Source of the DNA: Enterococcus sp. BWR-S5
GTDB taxonomy: Bacteria > Bacillota > Bacilli > Lactobacillales > Enterococcaceae
Direction: 5' to 3'
NCBI RefSeq assembly: GCF_016745255.1
Contig: NZ_JADOEQ010000018.1
Span: 1 to 64,000, forward strand
Length of the DNA: 64,000 nt
Numbering within the stretch: position 1 is the stretch's first letter; the number at the start of each line of letters is the position of its first letter. Under the pieces are notes generated by a model that saw nothing but the letters and a program-made list of their open reading frames with translations, searched no databases and was not told where the DNA came from. A program made the position numbers and the translations under genes. This document shows, piece by piece, positions 9,005 to 21,906 of this stretch.

Positions 9005-9034
9005 TTGACAAGAGATAGCTCCTTCTACTATTTA
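9005..9034 (+). promoter_or_regulatory. Promoter of uppP
   Basis: A consensus TTGACA (9005-9010) with an 18-base spacer to TATTTA (9029-9034), about 25 bases before the ribosome-binding site AAGGAATG. The upstream part of the divergent mupG/uppP interval (8812-9004) is AT-rich with a small TATGTA...TACATA hairpin and no gene. Confidence 0.6.
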
Positions 9035-9063
9035 ATACAGTTCATATAGAAAGGAATGAATCT

Positions 9064-9891
9064 ATGTTATCAAATTTATGGAAAGCAATTGTTCTCGGCA
9101 TTATAGAGGGAATCACAGAATGGTTGCCTATCAGTAGTACAGGTCACTTAATCCTGACAGATGAGTTTATCAAAATGAATTTGAGCGCCGACTTCATGGA
9201 AATGTTCAATGTTGTTATTCAGCTAGGAGCAATCATGGCCGTCGTTGTTTTATACTTTCACAAGCTAAACCCTTTTTCTCCGACAAAAACAGTGGAAGAA
9301 AAGCATGATACATGGGAGCTTTGGAAAAAAGTACTTGTTGCCTGTGTACCGGCAGGAGTTATCGGCTTGTTATTCGATGATGCAATTGATGCTCGATTCC
9401 ATAACTTCATCACCGTTTCTCTGATGCTGATTATTTACGGTGTAGCTTTTATTATTATCGAGAAGAGAAACAAGAACAAAGCGCCGAAATGTACTGACTT
9501 GAACAAGTTCACCTATAAAGCCGCTGCGGTGGTTGGTTTTTTCCAAGTATTGTCACTGATTCCGGGGACATCACGCTCCGGCGCAACCATCATTGGTGCA
9601 ATCATCATTGGTGCTTCTCGCTTCGTCGCAACTGAGTTCTCATTTTTCTTGGGAATCCCGGTTATGTTTGGAGCCAGCTTCCTTAAAATCATCAAGTTCT
9701 TATTGAAGGGCAACCCATTTGTCTTTTCAGAATTTATTATTTTATTGGTCGGTGCAATCGTTGCGTTCTTTGTATCAATCATTGTTATCAAGTTCTTATT
9801 GAATTACATCAGGAAAAACGACTTTACCGCGTTTGGTTGGTATCGTATTATTCTCGGTGTGCTGCTGATTAGCTATTGGCTGTTCTCATAA
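9064..9891 (+). CDS. uppP: Undecaprenyl-diphosphatase (bacitracin resistance protein BacA/UppP)
   Basis: An integral membrane phosphatase that converts undecaprenyl diphosphate to undecaprenyl phosphate, recycling the lipid carrier for peptidoglycan, teichoic acid and capsule synthesis; overexpression gives bacitracin resistance. The 275 residues hold about eight hydrophobic segments and both conserved motifs: [14 protein letters not shown] (Glu15, Glu19, His28) and [16 protein letters not shown] precedes the start. It is monocistronic between its promoter at 9005 and a bidirectional terminator at 9908, divergent from the MurNAc operon. Confidence 0.95.
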   Translation: MLSNLWKAIVLGIIEGITEWLPISSTGHLILTDEFIKMNLSADFMEMFNVVIQLGAIMAVVVLYFHKLNPFSPTKTVEEKHDTWELWKKVLVACVPAGVIGLLFDDAIDARFHNFITVSLMLIIYGVAFIIIEKRNKNKAPKCTDLNKFTYKAAAVVGFFQVLSLIPGTSRSGATIIGAIIIGASRFVATEFSFFLGIPVMFGASFLKIIKFLLKGNPFVFSEFIILLVGAIVAFFVSIIVIKFLLNYIRKNDFTAFGWYRIILGVLLISYWLFS

Positions 9892-9907
9892 TAGCAATCA
9901 CAGAAAA

Positions 9908-9956
9908 CAAAAAACAGCGTTCAGACCCACTACGGGTTCCTGAACGCTGTTTTTAT
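9908..9956. terminator. Bidirectional terminator between uppP and the DUF1002 gene
   Basis: A stem of about 15 bp (AAAACAGCGTTCAG with CTGAACGCTGTTTT, plus an inner ACCC/GGGT) has A-runs on one side and T-runs on the other. It serves the convergent genes on each side. Confidence 0.9.
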
Positions 9957-9967
9957 CGTATTCAGTT

Positions 9968-10990
9968 CTATTTAAAGAGATTTCCAAAGAAGTCTGTAAT
10001 AGAGTTCCATAGTCCTTGGAAGAAGCCCTCATTTGCTTTGACCGCATTTGTCAAATCACCAAATTTATCACCAATACTATTCAATGTATTTTGAAAGCCT
10101 TCGCTGATTTTATCCAGCTGAGCAATGGATTCCTTCGACAGTACACCCTCCGTATTCAAATACTGCTGTGCTAATGAAATCAGTTGATTGATGCTGTCTT
10201 GAGAAATGTATTCAGACAGGTCATTGTTTTTTAAGGCATTATTTACAACTTCCTCTACTTCAGCTGCAGTCACCGAATCCCCCTTTTGCTCTTTTAAATC
10301 AGCCAATTCTTTTTTGATATCAACTAAGGTCTGATTCAGTTGTGTTTGATACGCCTCATTCGCCGCTTGCTTTTCTTCTTCCGTCATATCAGAATTACTG
10401 TCTGCAGCCTCCTGTGTAATCTCATTGGCAACATCTGTCGTTGTTGTTAACTCCGTCTGCGCCAGCTGTGCCCGGTCAGAATCAATCGTATCGCCATTCG
10501 CTTCAAAGGCTTTATAGACACCTGTCAGAGCACTTTCTCCTGTTACCTTCACTACACTGCCCACCTTAATTGAAGCATCAGTGATCCCTGCCGTTACCAG
10601 TGGATTTTTATATTGATCGGCAGTAATCAATGTAATATTATCCGGTGTGACAATATCAACTGTAATCCCTGCTCCCTCATTCTTTCTTGAAACAACAACC
10701 GAGCTGAGCATCGCCGCATCATCACCGCTTCCTGAGCCTAAGTACTTAATTAAATCCGCACCAGTTGCAGTCTGAGTGTTTACTTGATCCGCTGTGATAC
10801 CTAAAATATTCATCGTTTCTTGCTTTTGCGTTTCAGATAAGCCCGCCCCTGCAACAAAGGTCGGCTTGCCCCAACGTTCATCAATGACGGTATCTGTATT
10901 ATCTGCAGAAACAGCTGTTGGCAGAATTGCCCCTGCTGCGCCCATTGTCAACATCATAGTCATAGCTAATGCTGCATTTTTCATTTTCAT
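9968..10990 (-). CDS. Secreted DUF1002 domain protein
   Basis: A 340-residue exported protein. Residues 1-30 form a signal peptide (MKMKNAA, a hydrophobic core, cleavage expected near TAVSADN). Residues about 30-290 match the DUF1002 family (the Bacillus YpuA type), with GLSETQKQETMNILGI and the repeated VVSRKNEGAGITVDIVTPDNIT-like segments. A helical, acidic C-terminal region follows and ends in an amphipathic stretch rich in Phe and Trp. Family function is unknown. The start is supported by AAAGGTGG 8 bases upstream. It stands alone between the terminator at 9908 and a long intergenic region. Confidence 0.8.
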   Translation of the reverse strand: MKMKNAALAMTMMLTMGAAGAILPTAVSADNTDTVIDERWGKPTFVAGAGLSETQKQETMNILGITADQVNTQTATGADLIKYLGSGSGDDAAMLSSVVVSRKNEGAGITVDIVTPDNITLITADQYKNPLVTAGITDASIKVGSVVKVTGESALTGVYKAFEANGDTIDSDRAQLAQTELTTTTDVANEITQEAADSNSDMTEEEKQAANEAYQTQLNQTLVDIKKELADLKEQKGDSVTAAEVEEVVNNALKNNDLSEYISQDSINQLISLAQQYLNTEGVLSKESIAQLDKISEGFQNTLNSIGDKFGDLTNAVKANEGFFQGLWNSITDFFGNLFK

Positions 10991-11309
10991 TATTTATATC
11001 CACCTTTATCATTAATTTTCACTTTAATTGCCATTGCTCCTGTCAAATCCTTTCATCACACCTAAAGTACCACACATTTTTTCTGACAAATACGCTTGTA
11101 TCGAAAATCAAGCAATGTAGGGCTTGCTGCTTGTTGCCCTTTGTCACTTAGAGAGATGATAAATATAATTCCTCAGGAGTTCTCTATAATCATAGCCTAC
11201 TTCAGAGAATAAAGAAAATCTCCACGTTTTTCTTTACCTATTGTTAATTATCATAGAAAAAATTTAAACTGCCTAACTGATAACTTTGCGAACCATTCTA
11301 ACTCTGAGC

Positions 11310-11336
11310 CTTCTTTCAGCTGTTGACTGAAAGAAG
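11310..11336. repeat. 9-bp perfect inverted repeat in the 11000-11454 gap
   Basis: CTTCTTTCA (11310-11318) and TGAAAGAAG (11328-11336) can form a hairpin without a T-run. The rest of the 460-base interval holds the ntp terminator (11362-11402) but no open frame with a ribosome-binding site; no clear promoter for the DUF1002 gene was found. Confidence 0.35.
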
Positions 11337-11355
11337 ATGAAACATTTTTTCTTCT

Positions 11356-11403
11356 TGCAAAAAGAGTAGAACAATGATTGAAACAATCGTTGTTCTACTC
11401 TTC
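11356..11403 (-). terminator. Terminator of the ntp operon
   Basis: On the minus strand a near-perfect 19-bp stem (AAGAGTAGAACAACGATTG with its partner) ends in TTTTT, about 50 bases past the ntpD stop. Confidence 0.85.
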
Positions 11404-11454
11404 GAGCTTCTTAAATTTTTATGGAGAATACAGCTGATTTTCGCAGTATTCTTC

Positions 11455-12084
11455 CTATGATCCCATATCCTTAATCTTGATTAAACGGGTAATTTCTCCC
11501 CGCTCATTTTCTTCAAGCTTCATCTTGATATAGTAAATCGTTTCTTCTAATTGAGGAATCGTCATGTATTCCAATGCATTTACCCGACGTCGTGTTTTCT
11601 CAATTTCCTCTGCCATCAGCTGACAAGTCTTTTCCACCTCTGCCAGCTCCAGAAGCTTAGGCAGAATCGTAGAAATTTTATCAAAGGAAACATCCAACTC
11701 TGCATTAGAGTTTAGATACCCATAATTCAGAGGTGACTCAACAATTTCTTCGTCGTAGTGAAAATTCATGATTGGAACCGCGACACTCATCACGTTCTTT
11801 TCAATGACATCCACTGCTACCTCACTGGCTGGAATAGACACTAATTCTTCAATGAAGGCCTCATTCAAGGTACTGCTTGCCAGAACAAAGCTTGATAAAG
11901 CACCAGTCAGCTCTTCCTCTACTTCAATACGAAGCTGATTGTTTTTTCTAACCAGTAGAATAAATTGACGAATCAGCTCATCCTGCTTATCCTTCAAAAG
12001 CTTATGTCCACGACTTGCGGTACCCAGCTGCTTTTTCAGGCGGGTGAGTTCCATACGAGTGGGGTTCACATTCAATCTAGCCAT
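11455..12084 (-). CDS. ntpD: V-type sodium ATPase subunit D (central stalk)
   Basis: Central rotor-shaft subunit of the V1 motor, linking the A3B3 head to the membrane ring. The protein (209 residues) has long N- and C-terminal coiled-coil helices and the family signatures [17 protein letters not shown] and [21 protein letters not shown]. The start is ATG 12084 with GGGAG 10 bases upstream inside the end of ntpB; an in-frame GTG at 12093 is unlikely. Last gene of the operon here. The E. hirae ntpH and ntpJ genes do not follow; the operon ends at a terminator. Confidence 0.95.
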   Translation of the reverse strand: MARLNVNPTRMELTRLKKQLGTASRGHKLLKDKQDELIRQFILLVRKNNQLRIEVEEELTGALSSFVLASSTLNEAFIEELVSIPASEVAVDVIEKNVMSVAVPIMNFHYDEEIVESPLNYGYLNSNAELDVSFDKISTILPKLLELAEVEKTCQLMAEEIEKTRRRVNALEYMTIPQLEETIYYIKMKLEENERGEITRLIKIKDMGS

Positions 12085-12089
12085 TGTGA

Positions 12090-15240
<3,151 letters not shown>

Positions 15241-15382
15241 TAACTTTCCTCCTGTTCCGAGAGTTAAAATCGACTGTTGTAGCGAAATCAGCTGCTCTTC
15301 TAAACAGCAGTGTTCAGGCCTACTTCATTGTTGTCTATCATTTTATAGACGATACAATGCTCGATTTTCTATGTTCTATAAC

Positions 15383-15694
15383 TTAGAGTATATTCTGTCC
15401 AATCGCTTTCTCAACATTTTCTTGAACAGCTTGCTGGCCAATACCATTGGTTCCGGCATGGCTTGGAATCAAAATGATTGCCGGCTTCATTTTACTTTTG
15501 TAGCGGTCAATCGTCTCAACCACTTGCTCTGAAGCCTGCTCTGTAATAAAAATCACGCCATAATCCTCATCTGCCATTTGCTCAATACTCTCTCGAATTT
15601 GACGTCCTGACATACCATAACGAACATCGAAACCAAAAAGCTTAAATGGCATAACAGAATATTTGTCTCCAATTACTCCAATTTTATGAGCCAT
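15383..15694 (-). CDS. ntpG: V-type sodium ATPase subunit F
   Basis: Small subunit (103 residues) of the central stalk, called NtpG in E. hirae nomenclature and F in general V-ATPase nomenclature. It has a Rossmann-like fold with [10 protein letters not shown] at the N-terminus, a mid-region [13 protein letters not shown] and a [11 protein letters not shown] core. The start overlaps the end of ntpC by 11 bases; AAAGGA lies about 12 bases upstream, so translation is probably coupled. Confidence 0.93.
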   Translation of the reverse strand: MAHKIGVIGDKYSVMPFKLFGFDVRYGMSGRQIRESIEQMADEDYGVIFITEQASEQVVETIDRYKSKMKPAIILIPSHAGTNGIGQQAVQENVEKAIGQNIL

Positions 15695-16685
15695 TGACTG
15701 AACGCATCCTTTCTTTCAGCTGTTCCACAGGAAAATTATTTTTCTTTCCTACAACAAGCATTCTAAGATTCTTCCACTCAACTTCTTTAGCATTAAGATA
15801 AGAAAGCAGCGGCAATGGTCCAAACGCAACGACATTCGATCTATTGAAAATATTCGTTAAATAATCATCCTTCACTTTTTCAAAAGCGACCAAATCCAGC
15901 TCGTGTGTCTCTGAGTCAACTAAAGCATGGAGCATCTCTCCATATTTTGTTGAAACAGCAAATGAAGTGAAGGCCTCTAATGACTGTCCCGCATATGGAA
16001 GAAACTCTGTTTTTGGTATACTTCCTGAGCTGGAAAGAACCGTAGAAAGGAAGGTTTCTGTCTGTCCTTGTACGATGCCTCTGGCTGCTGTGGAAATATT
16101 CGTCAAATCAATAAAAGACGTAATTTCCTTCACAACATCTTCATAACCGAGCTTTTCAGCAAGCTGACGCTGATAGGTTAGAAATGAACGATCATAAATG
16201 ATATCGATTGCTTGTAAAACAGTCGATTCTTCAAGGTAATCAAGCACTTCTCTGACTGCTTCCATATAAGCCTCAGGCAATTCACTAGACATTCTTGTAT
16301 GAATCGCACTTTTTATTGTTTTTAACGAATAATGTCCGTCTTCAACAAAAAGATGATCCAGGTTTTGATTGGTTACTTCAGCCTTTGTCAGAACCTTTAG
16401 ATTATGAAACGTAAATCTGGATGTATAAATTGAAATGATTTCCGGCTCAGGAGCCATTTGATAAAACCATTCAAACAATTTTCCTTGTTCTTTCGAATAG
16501 ATATACTCAAAATTGTCTTCAAAATCTTCCCTCAAATACTCGCCATATACCGTATTTTTCAGAATATCACGCAGCTCACTGATAGATTCAGCCTGTAGCA
16601 GCTGTTCATATTGGGCAGGACTCAAAAGCTCGGTTTCTTTGATTCGAATCAGAGGATTGATCTGGTTATATGCTGTCTCTTTCAT
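15684..16685 (-). CDS. ntpC: V-type ATPase subunit C (d)
   Basis: Funnel-shaped subunit (333 residues; NtpC, general name d) that seats the central stalk on the membrane c-ring. It is all-helical, with [12 protein letters not shown] near the start and the family tail [22 protein letters not shown]. It lies 11 bases after ntpE and overlaps ntpG. The ribosome-binding site AGGTGG is very close to the ATG (one intervening base), so expression may depend on coupling. Confidence 0.93.
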   Translation of the reverse strand: MKETAYNQINPLIRIKETELLSPAQYEQLLQAESISELRDILKNTVYGEYLREDFEDNFEYIYSKEQGKLFEWFYQMAPEPEIISIYTSRFTFHNLKVLTKAEVTNQNLDHLFVEDGHYSLKTIKSAIHTRMSSELPEAYMEAVREVLDYLEESTVLQAIDIIYDRSFLTYQRQLAEKLGYEDVVKEITSFIDLTNISTAARGIVQGQTETFLSTVLSSSGSIPKTEFLPYAGQSLEAFTSFAVSTKYGEMLHALVDSETHELDLVAFEKVKDDYLTNIFNRSNVVAFGPLPLLSYLNAKEVEWKNLRMLVVGKKNNFPVEQLKERMRSVNGS

Positions 16686-16696
16686 TCCACCTGCTC

Positions 16697-17278
16697 CTAT
16701 CTGAATAGCATTTCTGCAATTTTAAAGCTTTCTGCCTTTTGGATTTCCTGAACCAATGTTGAAAACAGGAAATTGTACTCGATACCATCTTTTACTACGA
16801 CAAAGCCGCTTTCCTTTGGAATAACGGTGTCAGATAACTGAACAGTCAGCTTGTCGGTATGGAATTGATTCAACCATTCTTGGCTGAGCTTATCCTGCGA
16901 ATATTCACCGGCATCCAATTGAACCTCTCCTGTCAATTGCAGGTTAGACAGAACATTGGCAGCAAAATTTTGAAAAGTTGCAGTATCCCATTCGTTCATC
17001 TTTTCGACGGTTTCCTTAAACAGCTGAGTCAAAAGCTCTTGCTTTCTGTTCAATGTTTCTTGTCGAACATCCAATTGTTGGCGATTTTGCTTTTGCTTAA
17101 ACGCCTTTTTTGTTAATTCTGTATTTTTATCTAATTGATTCTTCTCTTGAATTTCTATAGCAGCAACCTGTTCATCAAAATTCTTTTCGATGCGCTCTTT
17201 TTCAGCACTTTTATAGGTTGCTATCTCGTCTTTTCCTTTTTCAAGGATCTGTTCAACGATTTTTTCGATTGCATCCAT
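16697..17278 (-). CDS. ntpE: V-type ATPase subunit E (peripheral stalk)
   Basis: Peripheral-stalk subunit (193 residues) that forms a heterodimeric coiled coil with NtpF and holds the V1 head against rotation. The N-terminal half is a charged helix (about 1-95); the C-terminal half is a globular head with GFVVVKDGIEYNFLFSTLV, which docks on subunit B. AGGAGGAAAACC precedes the start. It is 34 bases downstream of ntpK. Confidence 0.92.
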   Translation of the reverse strand: MDAIEKIVEQILEKGKDEIATYKSAEKERIEKNFDEQVAAIEIQEKNQLDKNTELTKKAFKQKQNRQQLDVRQETLNRKQELLTQLFKETVEKMNEWDTATFQNFAANVLSNLQLTGEVQLDAGEYSQDKLSQEWLNQFHTDKLTVQLSDTVIPKESGFVVVKDGIEYNFLFSTLVQEIQKAESFKIAEMLFR

Positions 17279-17312
17279 GGTTTTCCTCCTACTCGAAGTA
17301 ATTTTTTACCTC

Positions 17313-17789
<477 letters not shown>

Positions 17790-17803
17790 TTATATTCCTC
17801 CAC

Positions 17804-19804
17804 TTATTTCTTCATTTTCATCTTTTCAATGTTCAAATATTTCTCTTCTGTCTTTAATGGCTGGAATGCACGTCCGCCACCTGTATAAAACTTTCCGAAA
17901 AACTCTACATACTGCAAACGAGCACCATGTACATAAGCACTCAGCAAGCTCAAGAATAAATTCAAGGCATGCAGTGCAATAATCAACAGTATCCCAACAG
18001 TAAATCTTGCAACTGGAGGCATGAATTCAACCAGCATATTAAACGCAGCTGCGATACTCCCGCCGGAAATACCCAGTGCCATCAAACGAGTATAACTGAC
18101 CAAATCGCCAATGTAGCCTGTCAAGTTATATAATTCATAGAGTCCTTTAGCAATACCTTTTGCTTTAGATTTTGATTGAATCACGGGAACCGCTACGATG
18201 GATAATGCAGAGATAACCGCAATGACTGCTCCTGTCATCAGGAAACCATTATTTTTCAATACGATTGTTCCCAAGACAGCAACGAGAATCCCAATCAGAA
18301 GACCTTGCCAGGCAAAGCTGCTGCCGATACTTTCTAAATACTGTTTACGTTTAGTCAGCTCAATACCATTGACCATCAATCCTGTCATTAACTGAATAAA
18401 ACCAAACGCTACAGAAAGAAGTAAAATTGTATTTACATCTTCCGTTGTGGAAAGAATTGGGAATGGCAGGTTAATGCCAAACAGACTTTCCGGGAATGTA
18501 GCACCGAAAAAGGAACCATAGATGAAGCCCCAGATAATTGTCGGAAATGACAGAATAAAAAAGAAGTCAACAAAGCGTTTCATCCCTCTTGGTAGAATCA
18601 TCGTCTTTCTTGCAATCAGCGTACCAATGAGCATTAACAGCCCATAACCCAAATCGGCAACCATCATACCGAAAAATACCATATAAAACGGTGTCATAAT
18701 CGGTGTTGGATCGATTTCCTCATACTGAGGCAGGCTATACATTTCCGTTAGCATTTCGAACGGTGCAACCAGTTTGTTGTTTTTCAGCTTAACGGGAATA
18801 TCTTTTTGAATTTCCTCTGATGTCGGCTGTTCAAAAACCATATAAAGCTCTGACTTAGGAACCGTATCATATAACGACTCCTGAAAGCTCAGCTTTTCAT
18901 CTTCCGGAATCCAGCCCTGTATCAACGAGAAGTAATCTGTATTGAGCAAATGATTTTTCGCTTCTTCACGATAAATCAATGCGTAAACCATTTCTTCTGC
19001 AAAATACAGCTCTTCCTGATGCTCACGATAAGCAGCCAGTGCTTTCTTAATCTGCTTCTCCTCTTCTACTAAAGAAGCTAATTCTTTCTTGGTTTGCTCG
19101 TAAGCTTCAGTAGGAAGAACATCATATGGGTAGTTCATCTTATCAAAGCTGAACTTACTCAACAGTACGTTGATCATTTCTTCGTTTTTCTTTAGAAAAA
19201 TAAGACTATAGTAAACATGATTTGTGCTTTGGTAAATTTCCTCTGCGTATACAAACGGCAGCTGTGCCAGCTCATTTAGAAATTCCTGATTGTTGGCAAC
19301 ATTTAAGGAACCTGATACAAGAGAAGCATCATTCAATGTCACCTCTTGAGGAACAACATCTAAAGACTGCCATCTTGCCAGCCAATCTTCATCTGCAAGA
19401 AGCTTTTTCCGTTGATTCTCTACATCATTCAATCGCTTTTTCAGACTTTCGATTTCATTGAGGTAGGTAACGATTTGCTCTCGATTAAAAGAGTTTTCTA
19501 AGAAATCAAGCGTTTGAACTTGCCGTTTAATGCCAATCTTCTTTCCCTCTTTACTGGCAAAGTGGGCCATAAACAATAGCGCATCCTGAATCCTTAGAAG
19601 CAGTTCTTCGTAATATTTTTTGTCAAATGCCTTTCCAGACACCTGACTAACAGCAAAGTAGCTGTCGAGATATGCTTGATCCACACTTGAGTGATAGAAG
19701 TCTTTGATTTCAACGGTCTGCAAACCTTGGATTGATTGCAGAATCGCCTCTTCCTTTTCAGCAGCCGCTATTAATGTTACTTTTTCCATCTTATTGACTG
19801 CCAT
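17804..19804 (-). CDS. ntpI: V-type ATPase subunit I (a)
   Basis: Stator subunit of the membrane sector (666 residues; general name a). The N-terminal half is cytoplasmic and largely coiled coil; the C-terminal half (from about residue 370) has seven or eight transmembrane helices. The essential arginine that faces the c-ring is expected in the SYTRLMALGISGG segment. The start was taken as ATG 19804 (MAVNKMEKV), matching family N-termini, with GGTGA 9 bases upstream; ATG 19813 is in frame but too close to that site. It overlaps the 3' end of ntpF by 14 bases. Confidence 0.95.
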   Translation of the reverse strand: MAVNKMEKVTLIAAAEKEEAILQSIQGLQTVEIKDFYHSSVDQAYLDSYFAVSQVSGKAFDKKYYEELLLRIQDALLFMAHFASKEGKKIGIKRQVQTLDFLENSFNREQIVTYLNEIESLKKRLNDVENQRKKLLADEDWLARWQSLDVVPQEVTLNDASLVSGSLNVANNQEFLNELAQLPFVYAEEIYQSTNHVYYSLIFLKKNEEMINVLLSKFSFDKMNYPYDVLPTEAYEQTKKELASLVEEEKQIKKALAAYREHQEELYFAEEMVYALIYREEAKNHLLNTDYFSLIQGWIPEDEKLSFQESLYDTVPKSELYMVFEQPTSEEIQKDIPVKLKNNKLVAPFEMLTEMYSLPQYEEIDPTPIMTPFYMVFFGMMVADLGYGLLMLIGTLIARKTMILPRGMKRFVDFFFILSFPTIIWGFIYGSFFGATFPESLFGINLPFPILSTTEDVNTILLLSVAFGFIQLMTGLMVNGIELTKRKQYLESIGSSFAWQGLLIGILVAVLGTIVLKNNGFLMTGAVIAVISALSIVAVPVIQSKSKAKGIAKGLYELYNLTGYIGDLVSYTRLMALGISGGSIAAAFNMLVEFMPPVARFTVGILLIIALHALNLFLSLLSAYVHGARLQYVEFFGKFYTGGGRAFQPLKTEEKYLNIEKMKMKK

Positions 19805-20117
19805 AAAGTTCATTCACCCTTTCTACAATATACTCAATCATTTGATTCTTGTTCCCATCATATTTTGATTGGAAGGATTTTTTCTGTTCTTCCGCATCTT
19901 TTAATAAGATATCTTTTTCTGTTTTTAGCTGTTCTTGTTGGAAATGTTCTGTTTCTTGAAGCAGTTTTTTAACCTTTTCCTGACTGCTTTTTTGCAATTG
20001 TAAAATTTCTTGATTTTTCTTCATTTCAAAATCAGTCATTTCCTGCTGTACATCTTTTTTCATTTGCTGTACTTGTTCTTCAGCCTGACGAATTTGCTCT
20101 AAAGCATCTAAAACCAT
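19791..20117 (-). CDS. ntpF: V-type ATPase subunit F/G (peripheral stalk coiled coil)
   Basis: First gene of the operon: a 108-residue, highly charged, almost entirely coiled-coil protein (Gln/Glu/Lys-rich, heptads over residues 5-95), as expected for NtpF (general name G), the partner of NtpE in the peripheral stalk. GGAGGTG precedes the ATG by 6 bases. The family is poorly conserved, so the call rests on length, composition and its position ahead of ntpI. Confidence 0.88.
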   Translation of the reverse strand: MVLDALEQIRQAEEQVQQMKKDVQQEMTDFEMKKNQEILQLQKSSQEKVKKLLQETEHFQQEQLKTEKDILLKDAEEQKKSFQSKYDGNKNQMIEYIVERVNELYGSQ

Positions 20118-20336
20118 TCTTTCACCTCCAACAAAGCATTGTCTTATTTGTTTTAGAAATAATCATAAGCAAGAAAATGCGTACAAAAACGACATTTTTC
20201 TTTTCTATGAAATAAGAAAAAAAGACCGAACTCAAAAAGCAGTTCTTCTCACCCCTTGAAGAACATGATCCTTGAAGCTTCCGCCCAACCATTAATTTCT
20301 TAAATTCACATAACGTTATTTTAGCAAAAAGCCCGT
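20118..20336 (-). promoter_or_regulatory. Leader/promoter region of the ntp operon
   Basis: On the minus strand a TATGAT box near 20161-20166 (no convincing -35) lies about 45 bases before ntpF. Further upstream is a GTTCTTC/GAAGAAC hairpin (about 20242-20264), followed by a GGTCTTTTTTT stretch at about 20215-20227 that could act as a weak terminator. A 77-codon frame here is not supported by a ribosome-binding site. Confidence 0.35.
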
Positions 20337-20372
20337 AGGAATTCAAATATATCAATATATATTTGAATTCCT
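20337..20372 (-). terminator. 16-bp perfect inverted repeat, likely terminator
   Basis: Arms 20337-20352 and 20357-20372 are perfectly complementary around CAAT. On the minus strand the stem is followed by CGGGCTTTTTGC, so it probably ends the transcript of the ASCH-like gene just upstream. The stem is unusually AT-rich for a terminator. Confidence 0.6.
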
Positions 20373-20390
20373 GCAGGTTCTTTTCCTATA

Positions 20391-20846
20391 TTATAATCGG
20401 ATATTTTTGTACGCCTCAGCATTTCCATCCGTTGTTATGTCCATTATATTTTCAACAACTAGCCAATCATCCATGTTTTTTTGCCTGTCTAAGTACATAG
20501 GAGCAATCATTTCAGGCTGTTCAATCTCAATCAGGCACAATACCTTCTTTCCATACCAGCGTTTTTTCTGTGCAGCAGACAGTTGCAGCTGCTCTTGCTT
20601 TGCTTCCAAAATTTCAGTTGATTCTTCAGCAGTCATCTTCTCAGAATTGAACACACTTTTGACAAAAGCTGTCCCCTTTATCTCACCAGAACCATTGTTC
20701 TCGATAAAATAAAGCTTTTCTCCCGCAAATACTCGGCTATGGGGCAGCTTTCTTCCAGCAGCGCCCCGAACAATTACCGTCTTTTCCCCTGCCATAATTT
20801 TGTCAAACACCTTTGATTTTGCATCTGTGTACACGAGATGTTCCAT
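20391..20846 (-). CDS. ASCH/PUA-like domain protein
   Basis: A 151-residue cytoplasmic protein. The segment VFDKIMAGEKTVIVRGAAGRK followed by VFAGEKLYFIENNGSGEIKGTAFV resembles the beta-barrel of ASCH/PUA-fold proteins, which bind RNA or modified bases; this is a judgement from pattern, not a search. No catalytic motif is evident. ATG 20846 was chosen because GGTGG lies 5 bases upstream; an in-frame GTG at 20855 lies on that site. It is monocistronic on the strand of, and upstream from, the ntp operon. Confidence 0.6.
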   Translation of the reverse strand: MEHLVYTDAKSKVFDKIMAGEKTVIVRGAAGRKLPHSRVFAGEKLYFIENNGSGEIKGTAFVKSVFNSEKMTAEESTEILEAKQEQLQLSAAQKKRWYGKKVLCLIEIEQPEMIAPMYLDRQKNMDDWLVVENIMDITTDGNAEAYKNIRL

Positions 20847-21038
20847 TTCTTCCACCAGCTTCCTTTTTCTTTTAGTATAAACAATATCTTAGCTGTAGTC
20901 TTTACATTTTACGGCTAAAAATGTAATGTCTGGAAAAAGCTAATTTAGAAACGTCTATATTTGTTTCATAAAAATGAAAAAGAATCTGGAACATAAATAG
21001 TTTCCCAGACTCATCGTGTACCCATATCCGAATAAACG

Positions 21039-21148
21039 GTGGGACAGAAGCAACTTCTTCGACAATAAGCTGAAATTTAGCAAAAATTTGTAATACAATT
21101 TTTGTAAATTCCGTCTTATTGCTTGAAGCTAACCGCTTCTGCCCCAAC
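21039..21148. repeat. Long imperfect palindrome (about 110 bp), intergenic
   Basis: The outer arms 21039-21069 and 21114-21148 pair imperfectly (GGGACAGAAGC with GCTTCTGCCCC; CAATAAG with CTTATTG). The inside also pairs (GCAAAAATT with AATTTTTGT), so nearly the whole element folds on itself. It fills the gap between the universal stress gene and the ASCH-like gene. An 81-codon minus-strand frame through it has no ribosome-binding site. It resembles dispersed intergenic stem-loop repeats; no second copy was seen in the window. Confidence 0.55.
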
Positions 21149-21166
21149 CTCTCCTATATTCACTTT

Positions 21167-21628
21167 TTACTTTGCTTCATCCTTCGTTGTTGTCACAACC
21201 AGTACATCACAAGACGCGTGATTGACCACATAAGAGGTTGTTGAGCCAACTAAGATTCTTTCCAAGCCATTCAACCCAGTTTTTCCAATAATCACTAAGT
21301 CAATGGTTTCTTCAGCCTCAGAAAAGTTTGCCAGCAATGTTTTAGGATATCCATATACAACATAGGTTGCTACATTATCTAGGCCACCTGCATGAGCAAA
21401 GTCAACTCTTTGCTGCATCTTTTCCTCTTCTTTTTTTCTTAAATCTTCCATAGCATTGGTAACGGATATGGTCAACTCTCCAAAATAGTTGCCGATTTCT
21501 TCAATCACATAGACCACATGAAGCTTTGCCTGATTTCGTTTAGCGATTTCAATCGCTTTTTCAAATGCCTGGTCCGCCTGTGGAGAACCGTCAACTGCCA
21601 CTAGAATATTTTGATAATTGTTTTCCAT
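21167..21628 (-). CDS. Universal stress protein, UspA family
   Basis: A 153-residue cytoplasmic nucleotide-binding stress protein, probably a dimer. The N-terminal ILVAVDGSPQADQAF strand-loop-helix and the C-terminal GKTGLNGLERILVGSTTSYV carry the ATP-binding G-2X-G-9X-G-S/T pattern, so it belongs to the ATP-binding class. AGGGAGGG lies 9 bases upstream of the ATG. Its promoter is at 21654-21681. The client process is unknown. Confidence 0.93.
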   Translation of the reverse strand: MENNYQNILVAVDGSPQADQAFEKAIEIAKRNQAKLHVVYVIEEIGNYFGELTISVTNAMEDLRKKEEEKMQQRVDFAHAGGLDNVATYVVYGYPKTLLANFSEAEETIDLVIIGKTGLNGLERILVGSTTSYVVNHASCDVLVVTTTKDEAK

Positions 21629-21653
21629 AGTAAATCCCTCCCTTTACTCTTTC

Positions 21654-21681
21654 ATTTTACTATGAAACGACTGAAACACAA
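21654..21681 (-). promoter_or_regulatory. Promoter of the universal stress gene
   Basis: On the minus strand TTGTGT (21676-21681), a 16-base spacer and TAAAAT (21654-21659), about 25 bases before the start codon. Confidence 0.5.
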
Positions 21682-21811
21682 AGGATTCTCTGTTTTTTTC
21701 TGAAAAAGTCCACATCGAACCGCATCCTTTGCACAAAGAATGGATAGTAGCTTCAAATTGCGCATCACTACGCTGTGGTTTCTTCTATTTTATACACCCT
21801 CAGGCAAAATA

Positions 21812-21840
21812 TTGCCAAAATCTTTCAACTGTGGTATTAT
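21812..21840 (+). promoter_or_regulatory. Promoter of the 49-residue protein gene
   Basis: TTGCCA (21812-21817), a 17-base spacer and TATTAT (21835-21840), followed by a leader of about 60 bases. Confidence 0.6.
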
Positions 21841-21906
21841 TACTTCAGGATTTCGTTATTATATTCGTTGCCTTTCACTGAAACTTTGATGGAAGGAGAT
21901 GATAGT

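Noticed and set aside
20122-20355. 77-codon minus-strand frame upstream of ntpF
   Set aside because: It runs through the palindrome and the leader hairpins of the ntp operon, lacks a ribosome-binding site and has no coding texture.
20902-21147. 81-codon minus-strand frame
   Set aside because: It reads straight through the 110-bp palindrome and has no ribosome-binding site; better explained as an intergenic stem-loop element.
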